A stretch of DNA of 41,518 nucleotides, from positions 1 through 41,518 of the forward strand of contig SDNX01000013.1 in the NCBI GenBank assembly GCA_004524545.1, read 5' to 3'. Shown piece after piece: positions 27,736 to 35,500 of the stretch. Every line of letters begins with the position of its first letter. Within the stretch, counting starts at the first letter, position 1. Made by a program: the position numbers and the translations under genes. This stretch comes from Promethearchaeota archaeon (lineage in GTDB: Archaea > Asgardarchaeota > Lokiarchaeia > Sigyniarchaeales > Promethearchaeaceae). The notes beneath the pieces were generated by a model. That model had not been told where the DNA came from and did no database searches. It saw only the letters and a program-made list of their open reading frames with translations.

Positions 27736-29691
27736 TTGAAACACACCTTAATCGTTGAACCAATTTCAAAACGCATCGAAGTAATCGAGGATAGTACCGT
27801 ATACACTGCATTGGTTGCAATGAATCACCCAATCGGTGCATTGTGTGGTGGGAAGGGAACGTGTGGGAAATGTCGAATTTTATCAATCGACAATGGAGAC
27901 CATATATCCCCTGTAACTGAACTTGAAAAGAAATTATTGAACAAAGAAGAACTTGCAAACGGAACAAGATTAGCATGCCAATGCAAAATAAAGGGAGATT
28001 CTAGAATTGTTTTATTGGAGGGATTAATTTCTCAAGGAAATAAGATTTTAGTAGAAAGCGATTTAAAGGCTTTAAAGAGAGATTATGTACCTATATTACA
28101 ACCTTATGTCAAAATGCTTACGTTAACTGTCCCTCTGCCAGATTTAGAAAACCCATTAAATGATATTGCAAGATTGGGCGATGCATTGCGCAGTTCTTAT
28201 CCAAAATTGAATTTCTCTTTTGATACAATTACAAATAATGTTTATACACTTTCTAAAGTAATCCCATCCAGTTTACGTTCTCAAAAAGGAAAAATTACAA
28301 TATTTTATTGGATGAAGTCAGAATCTGCTAAAATTTTAGATGTAGAACCAGGCTATCAACAAGAATTGTATGGGATGGCAATCGATCTTGGAACGACAAC
28401 GATAGTAGGGTATTTAATCAATTTGATTTCAGGAGATATCGTTTCAATATCTTCCATGCTGAATCCACAAGTATCAATTGGGGAGGATCTGATAACCCGA
28501 ATATCATACATTAAACAAAATAATGCAAGTGTAAAAGCTCAAGAGTTAATTATATCAGCTTTTAACCAAATCCTTTCAAAAACATGCGAAAATGCAAATA
28601 TTTCTCCCTCCCAAGTAAAAGAATTGGTCGTAGTTGGTAACACGGGGATGCATCACATGCTTTATGGATTGGACACAGAACAATTAGCACGTTCACCATT
28701 TGTTCCGGTCTTCAAATCACCAATTTATGTAGATGCAGCTCGATTAGGAATAAAAGCTTCTCCTCGAGCACGAATTTATACTCCTCCAGTAGTTGCCGGA
28801 TTCGTGGGAACTGATACCATTGGGTGTATTATTTCATCTCGTATTGATTCATATGATAAATTTAGCTTGCTAATCGATATCGGAACAAACGGGGAACTTG
28901 TAATGGGAAATAAGTATGGATTGACAACGGGTTCATGTGCAGCTGGTTCTGCTTTAGAAGGAGCGCACATCGAATTTGGGATGAGAGCTGCTGAAGGTGC
29001 AATAGAGGCTCTTAAAATTGATCCAGAAACTTTTGAGCCATCGATTCGAACAATCGGTAATGTAAAACCAATTGGATATTGTGGCTCAGGATTAATAGAT
29101 TTAATGGCAGAGATGATTAAGAGCAAGATTATCAAACGTAATGGCAATTTTAATTCCGATTATCTACCAGATACAGCATTAGATTCATCTACTGGATCAG
29201 AAAAATATGTGATTTATGATTCCAATATTCATGGAGCAGAATTTGAAGACAAGAGGAAAAATTTTACCATTACAGTATCGCAGCAAGATATTCGACAATT
29301 CCAGCTAGCAAAAGGGGCTTTTCTCTCAGGGGCGTATCTTTTACAAAATCAATTCTCCAATTCTCCTGAGCTAGAACAAGTGTTATTAGCTGGAGCTTTT
29401 GGAAATTACATTGATAAGGAAAATGCACGAATTGTTGGGTTATTCCCCGAGATCAATTCCAAACACATCTACCAAATAGGAAATGCAGCAGGATTAGGGG
29501 CACAAATGTGTCTAAAAGATATAGAAATGCGAGATTTTGCTAATGAAATTGCTCATAAGGTAAAATACTTTGAAATTGCTTCCGCAAAGAATTTTCAGAA
29601 GGAATATGCGTTCTCCATGTATTTCCCGCACTACCAGTTAGATAGATTCCCCTCCTTAGAAGAAGTTTACCATGAACTTCCTACCAGATAA
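27736..29691 (+). CDS. RACo/RamA-like 2Fe-2S ASKHA ATPase (DUF4445), reductive activator of corrinoid proteins
   Basis: Family members use ATP hydrolysis to drive low-potential electrons onto the cobalt of corrinoid methyltransferase systems. The N terminus is a plant-type 2Fe-2S domain with Cys37, Cys43, Cys46 and Cys81 (CGGKGTCGKC ... ACQC). A linker follows, then the large ASKHA-fold domain with DLGTTTIVGYL (about residue 217), VVGNTGMHHML, DIGTNGELVMG and GYCGSGLIDLMAEM. Length 651 is typical. The start is TTG 27736, preceded by GGGG at 5 bases. The next in-frame ATG (residue 29) would cut into the iron-sulphur domain, so TTG is required. No corrinoid protein or methyltransferase gene is nearby. 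Confidence 0.88.
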   Translation: MKHTLIVEPISKRIEVIEDSTVYTALVAMNHPIGALCGGKGTCGKCRILSIDNGDHISPVTELEKKLLNKEELANGTRLACQCKIKGDSRIVLLEGLISQGNKILVESDLKALKRDYVPILQPYVKMLTLTVPLPDLENPLNDIARLGDALRSSYPKLNFSFDTITNNVYTLSKVIPSSLRSQKGKITIFYWMKSESAKILDVEPGYQQELYGMAIDLGTTTIVGYLINLISGDIVSISSMLNPQVSIGEDLITRISYIKQNNASVKAQELIISAFNQILSKTCENANISPSQVKELVVVGNTGMHHMLYGLDTEQLARSPFVPVFKSPIYVDAARLGIKASPRARIYTPPVVAGFVGTDTIGCIISSRIDSYDKFSLLIDIGTNGELVMGNKYGLTTGSCAAGSALEGAHIEFGMRAAEGAIEALKIDPETFEPSIRTIGNVKPIGYCGSGLIDLMAEMIKSKIIKRNGNFNSDYLPDTALDSSTGSEKYVIYDSNIHGAEFEDKRKNFTITVSQQDIRQFQLAKGAFLSGAYLLQNQFSNSPELEQVLLAGAFGNYIDKENARIVGLFPEINSKHIYQIGNAAGLGAQMCLKDIEMRDFANEIAHKVKYFEIASAKNFQKEYAFSMYFPHYQLDRFPSLEEVYHELPTR

Positions 29692-29699
29692 AAAAAAGA

Positions 29700-29707
29700 T
29701 ATAAAAA
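29700..29707 (+). promoter_or_regulatory. TATA box of the HDAC-family gene, leaderless spacing
   Basis: TATAAAAA lies with its centre about 27 bases before ATG 29730, so transcription would begin at or near the start codon. There is no Shine-Dalgarno sequence before this ATG, consistent with a leaderless mRNA. Confidence 0.5.
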
Positions 29708-29729
29708 CAAATGATAATAGCTGATAAAA

Positions 29730-30920
29730 ATGGATAAAGTTGGTTTCGTTTATTCCGAGGATTTTTTTAAATATAATTTCGGTGAACACCATCCTCTTCA
29801 ACCCATTCGCCTCGAACTCACATATAAACTTATGGAATCATATGGATTATTGAAAAACTCGAATTTAGTTATCCGAAAACCCGTAATGGCGACCCCTGAA
29901 GATCTTTCCCTAGTGCATGCACTAGAATACATCGATGCAGTGAGAAAATACAGTAATAATCCTCAAGATATTGTTGGAAAACATCAAAGAGAAACCTTTG
30001 GGTTAGGTTCCCTTGACAACCCTGTGTTTCCCGGTATGTTTGAAGCATCATCAATGGCTGTTGGGGCAAGTATCACTGCTTCTGAATTGGTTATGGATGA
30101 AAGTAATGGGATCAATACAGCTTTTAATATTGCTGGAGGATTACACCATGCAATGCGAAGATTGGCTCACGGATTTTGCATCTTTAATGATGTCTCCATA
30201 GCAATCCAAAAGATCCGTGTGAAATACCCGAATTTAAAAGTAATGTATCTGGATGTCGATTGTCACCATGGGGATGGCGTACAAGATACATTTTATAATG
30301 ATCCGGATGTGTTGACACTGTCTATTCATCAAGATGGTCACACCCTATTCCCTGGGACAGGATTTATGGAAGAACGAGGAAAAGACGCTGGAAAGGGCTA
30401 TTCCATTAATTTTCCAGTGTATCCAGGAACCTATGATAGTGTATATCTGGACATGTTTAAAAAACATATCCCGCGCATTATGGTAGCATTCAAGCCGGAT
30501 GTTTTAGTTACCCAATTAGGAGCAGATACATATTTTGGAGACCCCTTGACTCAGATGGGATTATCTACTTCAGGGCATTATAGAATGTATCATCTAATAC
30601 GGAATTATGTGAAACAATATTCTAAAGGGAGATGGATTGCAGTAGGGGGAGGAGGATATTTGATGAGTGCCGTTCCTCGTAGCTGGACTCTTGCCTTAGC
30701 TTCTATGTTAGATGTCGATTTACCTAATGCAATTCCTGACGATTGGATCCAATTCTACGAACAAAAACATATTGATGAACCTACACCCTATGAATTGCGT
30801 GACAATAATTATCGAGCAGAAGAACAAATTCTTAAGAATCCTATGTATTCTCTGAGAATTGAGGAACGCTTAGACGCAATCGAAAAATATGTTGATGAAG
30901 AAGTTCTTCCCAATATCTAG
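29730..30920 (+). CDS. acuC: class I histone deacetylase-fold hydrolase (AcuC/HDAC family)
   Basis: This is a zinc-dependent deacetylase of the arginase/HDAC fold. The active site is complete: His139-His140 in GGLHHAM, the zinc ligands Asp177 and His179 in LDVDCHHGDG, Asp266 in LGADTYFGDP, and the transition-state tyrosine Tyr310 in GGGGYL. Length 396 matches AcuC/HDAC-like enzymes. Substrates could be acetylated proteins, including chromatin proteins, acetyl-CoA synthetase or polyamines; sequence does not decide. No acetyltransferase or histone gene is adjacent. Transcription appears monocistronic with its own TATA box. Confidence 0.93.
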   Translation: MDKVGFVYSEDFFKYNFGEHHPLQPIRLELTYKLMESYGLLKNSNLVIRKPVMATPEDLSLVHALEYIDAVRKYSNNPQDIVGKHQRETFGLGSLDNPVFPGMFEASSMAVGASITASELVMDESNGINTAFNIAGGLHHAMRRLAHGFCIFNDVSIAIQKIRVKYPNLKVMYLDVDCHHGDGVQDTFYNDPDVLTLSIHQDGHTLFPGTGFMEERGKDAGKGYSINFPVYPGTYDSVYLDMFKKHIPRIMVAFKPDVLVTQLGADTYFGDPLTQMGLSTSGHYRMYHLIRNYVKQYSKGRWIAVGGGGYLMSAVPRSWTLALASMLDVDLPNAIPDDWIQFYEQKHIDEPTPYELRDNNYRAEEQILKNPMYSLRIEERLDAIEKYVDEEVLPNI

Positions 30921-31104
30921 AATTCGGAATTATATTGATCAATAACAATTTAGGGTAGATTTGAAAATAAATAACTTAGAACAAAGGTTATGGAAACAAG
31001 GTCCATTACCTAAACAAATAAATTTAACGAACAATCAACATAAATATATTAAGCATTGGAGACTAACCAAATAATAAGCAGAGATCAACTGGTGTATAAA
31101 AAGT

Positions 31105-31623
31105 ATGACAAGTAGTTACAAACTCAAAGTTTTGCTGTGCGGTCCAGCGGGTGTTGGAAAAACCTCACTCATAATGCGGTTTATCAAATCAAAATTTCAA
31201 ACTGATTACAAGCTAACCGTGGGAGTTGATATTTTAACCAAAGACGTAGAATTAGCGAACGATAACATCTGCACACTGAGCATTTGGGATATCGGTGGTC
31301 AGGAACGATTCTCCTTCATTCGATCCACCTTCTACAAAGGTGCCGCTGGAGCATTATTAGTATTTGATTTAAGCCGTGCAGCCACTTGGGATGAAATTAA
31401 AAACTGGAGAGCAGAAGTAAAGCAATTTGCTGGTGATATTCCATTCGTTTTAATTGGAAACAAGTTAGATCTCTTAGCTGATGTTGGTGAGGTAATTGAT
31501 AGGGATGAAGCTCGCGCCTATGCAGAAAGCCAAGGTTCTGAATACATTGAGACATCAGCAAAAGATAACCTAAATGTAGATCAAGCATTTATTACCTTGA
31601 CCAAAAAGATTGTTGGGAACTAA
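31105..31623 (+). CDS. Rab/Ras-like small GTPase
   Basis: This is a Ras-superfamily GTPase with every G motif intact: P-loop GPAGVGKTS (residues 13-21), switch I KLTVGVD, switch II WDIGGQERFSF, NKLD and ETSAK. The ETSAK and GGQERF motifs place it with Rab/Ras-like rather than Arf-like GTPases. It ends at residue 172 with LTKKIVGN and has no hypervariable cysteine tail, so it is not prenylated in the eukaryotic manner. It is monocistronic, flanked by 184 and 119 non-coding bases. Such genes are strongly associated with Asgard genomes. Confidence 0.92.
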   Translation: MTSSYKLKVLLCGPAGVGKTSLIMRFIKSKFQTDYKLTVGVDILTKDVELANDNICTLSIWDIGGQERFSFIRSTFYKGAAGALLVFDLSRAATWDEIKNWRAEVKQFAGDIPFVLIGNKLDLLADVGEVIDRDEARAYAESQGSEYIETSAKDNLNVDQAFITLTKKIVGN

Positions 31624-31742
31624 ACTTTTATCCCAGCTTTGATATTTCTAAATTTTAACACTACCTTAGATTTTATTGTTTTCTATTAAGGATTTCAAGG
31701 TTTAATACCCGATTTTTTATTTTATGATTCGTTTTTCTATAT

Positions 31743-32513
31743 ATGAAACTTGTTTCGTGGAATATCAATGGAGCTAATGCTGCAGCGAAAAAAGGGTTAA
31801 CAGATTTTATGCTTTCGGAAAAAGCAGATGTGTTTTGTTTTCAAGAGGTAAAAGTGTCTGAGAAAACCATTCAAAAAGAACTCCTTGAAATCCCAGAGTA
31901 TTCACAATATTACTGGAATGTATCGAAAGTAAAAAATGGGCATGCTGGTGTAATCAGTTACGTGAAGGATGGATTGAAACCTCTAAATTTTTCGTATGAA
32001 ATTGGAAATGCAGATATCGATCAACAAGGACGAGTTCTTACATTGGAATTTAATGAATTTTTCTTGGTCAACTGTTATTTCACAAATGCAGGAAATGAAT
32101 TAGCCAATTTAGATGAAAAAATGGTTTTTAATGATGAGACTCTAGCGTATTTCAATCGGCTACGAGAGAAAAAATCAGTAGTCATTTGTGGAGATTTCAA
32201 CGTAGCCCATAAAGAAATTGACTTAAAACACCCCAAAGCAAACCGGAAAAACGCTGGTTTCACGGATGAGGAACGTGACAAGTTTACTGAACTAATCGAG
32301 AGTGGATATGTCGATTCTTTTCGAGAATTTGAAAAAGGTCCCGATCATTATACATGGTGGTCGTATCGAACGAAATCTCGGGAAAAGAATGTCGGGTGGA
32401 GAATCGATTATTTCGTAGTTTCAAACGAATTTATGCCTAAAGTAAAAGAAAGCACAATCCTCAGTTCAGTAATGGGTTCAGATCATTGCCCAATTCGTCT
32501 AATTGTTGAGTAA
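31743..32513 (+). CDS. xthA: exodeoxyribonuclease III / AP endonuclease
   Basis: This base-excision repair enzyme of the EEP fold incises DNA at abasic sites. The catalytic motifs are in order: MKLVSWNINGANAAAKKG, the metal glutamate in CFQEVK, GDFNVAHKEIDL, GWRIDYFVVS and the final GSDHCPI with catalytic Asp-His. Length 256 is typical. It is probably functionally connected with the Ogg2-type glycosylase at 9264-9953. The start is ATG 31743, the family N terminus, with an AT-rich upstream region. Confidence 0.95.
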   Translation: MKLVSWNINGANAAAKKGLTDFMLSEKADVFCFQEVKVSEKTIQKELLEIPEYSQYYWNVSKVKNGHAGVISYVKDGLKPLNFSYEIGNADIDQQGRVLTLEFNEFFLVNCYFTNAGNELANLDEKMVFNDETLAYFNRLREKKSVVICGDFNVAHKEIDLKHPKANRKNAGFTDEERDKFTELIESGYVDSFREFEKGPDHYTWWSYRTKSREKNVGWRIDYFVVSNEFMPKVKESTILSSVMGSDHCPIRLIVE

Positions 32514-32680
32514 TCATGAGTTAATGTCATGTAATGAGGAACACTCCCAATAGTTGGAAAAATCGTTGGAATATTTCACAGAATCTTTTCTTCATACGGA
32601 CTTTTAGGTTTAGCGTCATTAAATTGAGTAAGTGGAATTTCTAACTATCCATCTTTCCCATCATCCTGAAAGTGATTTCT

Positions 32681-33244
32681 ATGTCAATTCGATTCGAACA
32701 TTTCATTACACGCATAGGACGACGAAGTGAATTTCTCCCATTCCGAAACCAACTTTTAACGACAATGCAAAAGGATGCACAATCAAAATACAAATTATAC
32801 CCCCGAATAATTGACGGAATGAAGAAAAGGTGGGAAGAGGAGAGTTATAGACGTAACAACGATATTTCTGGATTAATCGCCAACAATGTTGATGAATTTT
32901 TATTAGGATATCTTAATACAATATTCCCATTTCGTAAACGGGCGATCACCATTGAAAAATTGACTTGCCCTTCCAGATTAGATATTGTGATCGGAATTAG
33001 CTATATTTTCTCTCCTAATGAAATTGAAATCATTCAAAAAACCCTAGATTCGAAGGAATGGCCAAAAAATCCCGATCCTGAAAAGATTTGCAAATTCCTC
33101 TTCTTGTATTGTATCAATTCATTCGCCAATCCTATTGAAGAGGTCTTCCAACGTCCATTTGCATTCATGCCACAATTCGTGAAAACCGAATGGATTGAAG
33201 ATGAACTGAAAGTTACCGTTTCCGTGCAGGGCAGAGAACAATAA
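32681..33244 (+). CDS. hypothetical protein
   Basis: I do not recognise this 187-residue protein. It is soluble, basic at the N terminus (FITRIGRRSEFLPFRN), and contains many helix-forming stretches; single cysteines (LTCPSRL, LYCINSF) do not form a metal motif. No signal peptide or coiled coil. I take ATG 32681; GTG 32672 would add three residues. It stands alone between xthA and the antitoxin-like pair, with more than 150 non-coding bases on each side. Confidence 0.55.
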   Translation: MSIRFEHFITRIGRRSEFLPFRNQLLTTMQKDAQSKYKLYPRIIDGMKKRWEEESYRRNNDISGLIANNVDEFLLGYLNTIFPFRKRAITIEKLTCPSRLDIVIGISYIFSPNEIEIIQKTLDSKEWPKNPDPEKICKFLFLYCINSFANPIEEVFQRPFAFMPQFVKTEWIEDELKVTVSVQGREQ

Positions 33245-33390
33245 ACGAAATTTGTGTTAGCGGAATAGTAATTTTGGTCATTTTACACGAATGAGTTAAG
33301 ATTCAGAAATCCCCCATCTCGTTTACTCACAGTGCTTTTTTCGTCTCATTTTTTTTCATGGTTAATAATGTAAAACAAAAAAAAAAAATA

Positions 33391-33414
33391 AGTAGAACTT
33401 TCTACTATTCTACT
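33391..33414. promoter_or_regulatory. inverted repeat plus third half-site: likely autoregulatory operator
   Basis: AGTAGAA-CT-TTCTACT at 33391-33406 is a perfect 7-bp inverted repeat with a 2-base spacer, followed at 33408-33414 by a third half-site TTCTACT. It lies within 10 bases of the ATG of a small ribbon-helix-helix-like gene and directly after a run of 12 A (33377-33388). Such repeats are how small antitoxin repressors commonly bind their own promoters. Confidence 0.55.
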
Positions 33415-33422
33415 TGATCGAA

Positions 33423-33689
33423 ATGCAATCAATTAAAGTAAGCGATAAAACTAAAGAACGGATTGATAAGACACAGGCAAAAATTTTGCTGGAGAGAGAT
33501 CTTAAGATCACTCAGGCAGATCTACTAGAACGGATAGTTGTAATGGCAACAGAAGATGAAGAATTTATGGATGCCTTGTTTTCACCGGTTCCCCCTGTAA
33601 AGATAGTACCGAAGAAAAAGGTTGGAGTTAAGATTATCTCTCGTAAAAAACCCTTTATACGATTGTATCCGGAAGAATGGGAAGATTAG
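33423..33689 (+). CDS. small antitoxin-like (ribbon-helix-helix-type) protein
   Basis: This 88-residue protein starts MQSIKVSDKTKERIDKTQAK, then LKITQADLLERIVVMA. A short beta strand followed by two helices, with a basic ...KVSxxTKERID pattern, is what RHH/CopG-type and VapB-like antitoxins look like. The second half (VKIVPKKKVGVKIISRKK ... LYPEEWED) is a basic then acidic tail that could bind a partner. A TTG at 33414 is an alternative start but would lie in the operator half-site. It is followed after 9 bases by the gene at 33699, so they form an operon. The call rests on pattern and context, not on a recognised family. Confidence 0.6.
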   Translation: MQSIKVSDKTKERIDKTQAKILLERDLKITQADLLERIVVMATEDEEFMDALFSPVPPVKIVPKKKVGVKIISRKKPFIRLYPEEWED

Positions 33690-33698
33690 TCCATAAAT

Positions 33699-34286
33699 AT
33701 GGAGGAAAAAACGGTGGTAAAGAAGAATACAACAAGTAATACAAAAACGGAAAAATCGTCGAATAATCCATTATATCCGTGGTACGGAACGGTTGCCTCG
33801 TTAGATGGACTTGAACAAGGAGATTTTGTGTTTTCCTGTCCTATCTTAGAACCGGAATTCGATTCAAACAAGAATGAAGTAACCGCAACCTATGCTGAAT
33901 ATAATGTCGTTATTTTAAGTCAATCTTGTGATTTGGTAAATAATAAACTTCAAAATGTATTGGTTTGCCCGTTTTGGGAACTAATTAATATGGAAGCGGA
34001 ATATTCGTGGTTTAAATCGAAAAAGAATAAAGAGAAATTGCGAAGGGGAACCCAACCGAATTACCACCTACTAAATGCGTGTGATATACCAAAATTTCAG
34101 TTTTCGCATATTATTGTGGATTTCCGTGATGTATTCAGTGTACCCATTGAATATATGAAGCAATATGCTCGTAGTGAGAAGAAACGCCTGAGATTACTTC
34201 CCCCTTATAAGGAACACCTGGCACAAGCCTTTGCCAGATTCTTTATGCGGGACGGGCTTCCTATTGACATTAGACCTTTCGATTAA
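33699..34286 (+). CDS. unknown protein paired with antitoxin-like gene (VVILSQSCDL family)
   Basis: This 195-residue soluble protein has a low-complexity Lys/Thr/Ser N terminus (residues 1-23). A compact domain follows, starting WYGTVASLDGLEQGDFVFSC and containing VVILSQSCDLVNNKLQNVLV, IIVDFRDVFSVPIEY and RLLPPYKEHLAQAFARFFMR. I have the impression of a widespread uncharacterised bacterial family with the same SQSCDL and YKEHLAQAFARFFMR blocks, but I cannot name it. ATG 33699 is listed; GTG 33714, which has GGAGG eight bases upstream, may be the real start. Being downstream of a putative antitoxin, it is a candidate toxin or defence effector; the conserved Ser/Cys/Asp, Asp-Phe-Arg and His residues could be catalytic, but that is inference. 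Confidence 0.6.
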   Translation: MEEKTVVKKNTTSNTKTEKSSNNPLYPWYGTVASLDGLEQGDFVFSCPILEPEFDSNKNEVTATYAEYNVVILSQSCDLVNNKLQNVLVCPFWELINMEAEYSWFKSKKNKEKLRRGTQPNYHLLNACDIPKFQFSHIIVDFRDVFSVPIEYMKQYARSEKKRLRLLPPYKEHLAQAFARFFMRDGLPIDIRPFD

Positions 34287-34365
34287 TATACTGTGGATTA
34301 AAAGAAAACAAGATAATAGGTAAATATGAAGATGAAACAGTCCTCAATATTTACTCAACAACTCC

Positions 34366-34830
34366 TTATTTATTGTTACTTTTTAAAAAAGAGTTGAGGT
34401 CTGTAGATTCCCCATCACGCTTTTTGACCGTGATTTTGGGGCCAATTCCCAAAATTTTACGCTCCAATTGTTGAATTTGTAGCATATCGATTATGTTAGA
34501 ACGTAACATGCCTTGTGATAAATATTGGATAAGTAAGTCGAGTTCTCGCATAACAGTAGGGGGTAAAACGATTTGCAGGATTCGATTGGCAAGATTTTCA
34601 TCTCTATCCTTGATGGACAAATAATATCTGAATGCTTCAGGAGTCATGATCGCTTGGAGAACCATGCGGATTTTATCTTGTTGAGTGTAACTAGTATTCG
34701 GGCGTTGAGATTGTTGTTGTTGTCGTAGAAGGGATTCCATGCGCTTTAAGCGAATTTTCTCAAGCTCATGATCTACTTCCTCGCTTTCTCCATCTTTTGG
34801 GTTACTAGAAGTCTCTTCAGAATCGTGCAT
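34366..34830 (-). CDS. PDCD5-family DNA-binding protein
   Basis: PDCD5 homologues are small helical proteins found in all archaea and in eukaryotes, proposed to bind DNA or assist prefoldin/chaperonin. The features are an acidic N terminus, HELEKIRLKRMESLLRQQQQ (the hallmark basic helix), IMTPEAFRYYLSIKDRDENLANRI and a C-terminal LERKILGIGPKITVKKR. At 154 residues it is longer than the usual 110-125. The extra length comes from an acidic N-terminal leader and an added helical stretch around RELDLLIQYLSQGMLRSNII. It is divergent, 30 bases from the start of the next gene. Confidence 0.8.
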   Translation of the reverse strand: MHDSEETSSNPKDGESEEVDHELEKIRLKRMESLLRQQQQSQRPNTSYTQQDKIRMVLQAIMTPEAFRYYLSIKDRDENLANRILQIVLPPTVMRELDLLIQYLSQGMLRSNIIDMLQIQQLERKILGIGPKITVKKRDGESTDLNSFLKSNNK

Positions 34831-34860
34831 TTGAGTTGATCAATCTAGCATCCCTAATTA

Positions 34861-35229
34861 TTGTTTCTAACTAGTGAAAGAAATCTTCATTATTATACTG
34901 AGTTAAGGAATTACAAAAAATTAGTTGGAAAAGAGAAAGACACCCAAATTTATGATAATTTGATTCAAATACTGAAAAAAGTAAATAACGATCCACACAT
35001 TGATTCAATTGATGAGAAAATCCTATCTGATATATCAGATTTAATTGATGAAAAACATGAATGGGTTACATTGACGCATGAAAAAATCAAAACAGATTCT
35101 AGGAATATTTCTGCTATTTTGCTGCATGTTAGTTTCAATAGGATTTCCGTTCCAAAACGATACAAATTTAGACCCGAATACGGGATCTCGGAATATCACG
35201 GAAAAACCTATTTTTCTATGAACTTATGA
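34861..35229 (+). CDS. hypothetical protein, first gene of an ABC-ATPase operon
   Basis: Unrecognised 122-residue soluble protein. The frame opens at TTG 34861 just after a stop codon and has no internal methionine until its end, so TTG is the only plausible start; no Shine-Dalgarno sequence is seen. It is largely helical (YDNLIQILKKVNNDPH, DEKILSDISDLIDEKHEW) with a basic C-terminal part (SVPKRYKFRPEYG). Its stop overlaps the ATG of the next gene (ATGA), which supports real translation and coupling. Confidence 0.55.
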   Translation: MFLTSERNLHYYTELRNYKKLVGKEKDTQIYDNLIQILKKVNNDPHIDSIDEKILSDISDLIDEKHEWVTLTHEKIKTDSRNISAILLHVSFNRISVPKRYKFRPEYGISEYHGKTYFSMNL

Positions 35230-35495
35230 AGTTCAATATTGTTCTGGGTGGCACTGCACTTTTTAGTTTTATCGGAGTACTCTCCTTAAAAATTATTTAC
35301 ATCTTCCAAACAGTTGTGGTTAATGAAGGATCTACACACAGTCACCCACCTTTATTATATCAACTTCACCAAATTTATGTGGGTTTCGGATTTGTTATCT
35401 TGTTTATTACTATTATTAATCTTATCAAGCTGTGGGAACTTTGGAAATCAACGAAACACACCATAGTTTCACACATGAAAAAAGAGGTGGAATAA
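35226..35495 (+). CDS. small two-helix membrane protein
   Basis: This 89-residue protein has a first hydrophobic segment (about residues 5-29), a loop with NEGSTHSHPPLLY, a second hydrophobic segment (about 50-70: VGFGFVILFITIINLI), and a basic C-terminal tail. The ATG overlaps the preceding stop. The ABC ATPase gene begins 5 bases after its stop. It is too small to be a normal ABC permease and has no FtsX features. It may be an accessory subunit or the anchor of an atypical transporter. The role is not determinable from sequence. Confidence 0.65.
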   Translation: MKFNIVLGGTALFSFIGVLSLKIIYIFQTVVVNEGSTHSHPPLLYQLHQIYVGFGFVILFITIINLIKLWELWKSTKHTIVSHMKKEVE

Positions 35496-35500
35496 AATCT

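Noticed and set aside
28776-29147. 123-residue minus-strand frame inside the RACo-like gene
   Set aside because: Antisense shadow of the conserved ASKHA domain coding sequence.
32681-33244. Hypothetical protein as a third member of the antitoxin-like operon
   Set aside because: A gap of about 178 bases with its own operator separates it from the pair, so an operon link is not supported.
33377-33388. Run of 12 A as a possible slippage or frameshift site
   Set aside because: It is upstream of the coding start, so slippage would not affect a reading frame; AT richness alone explains it.
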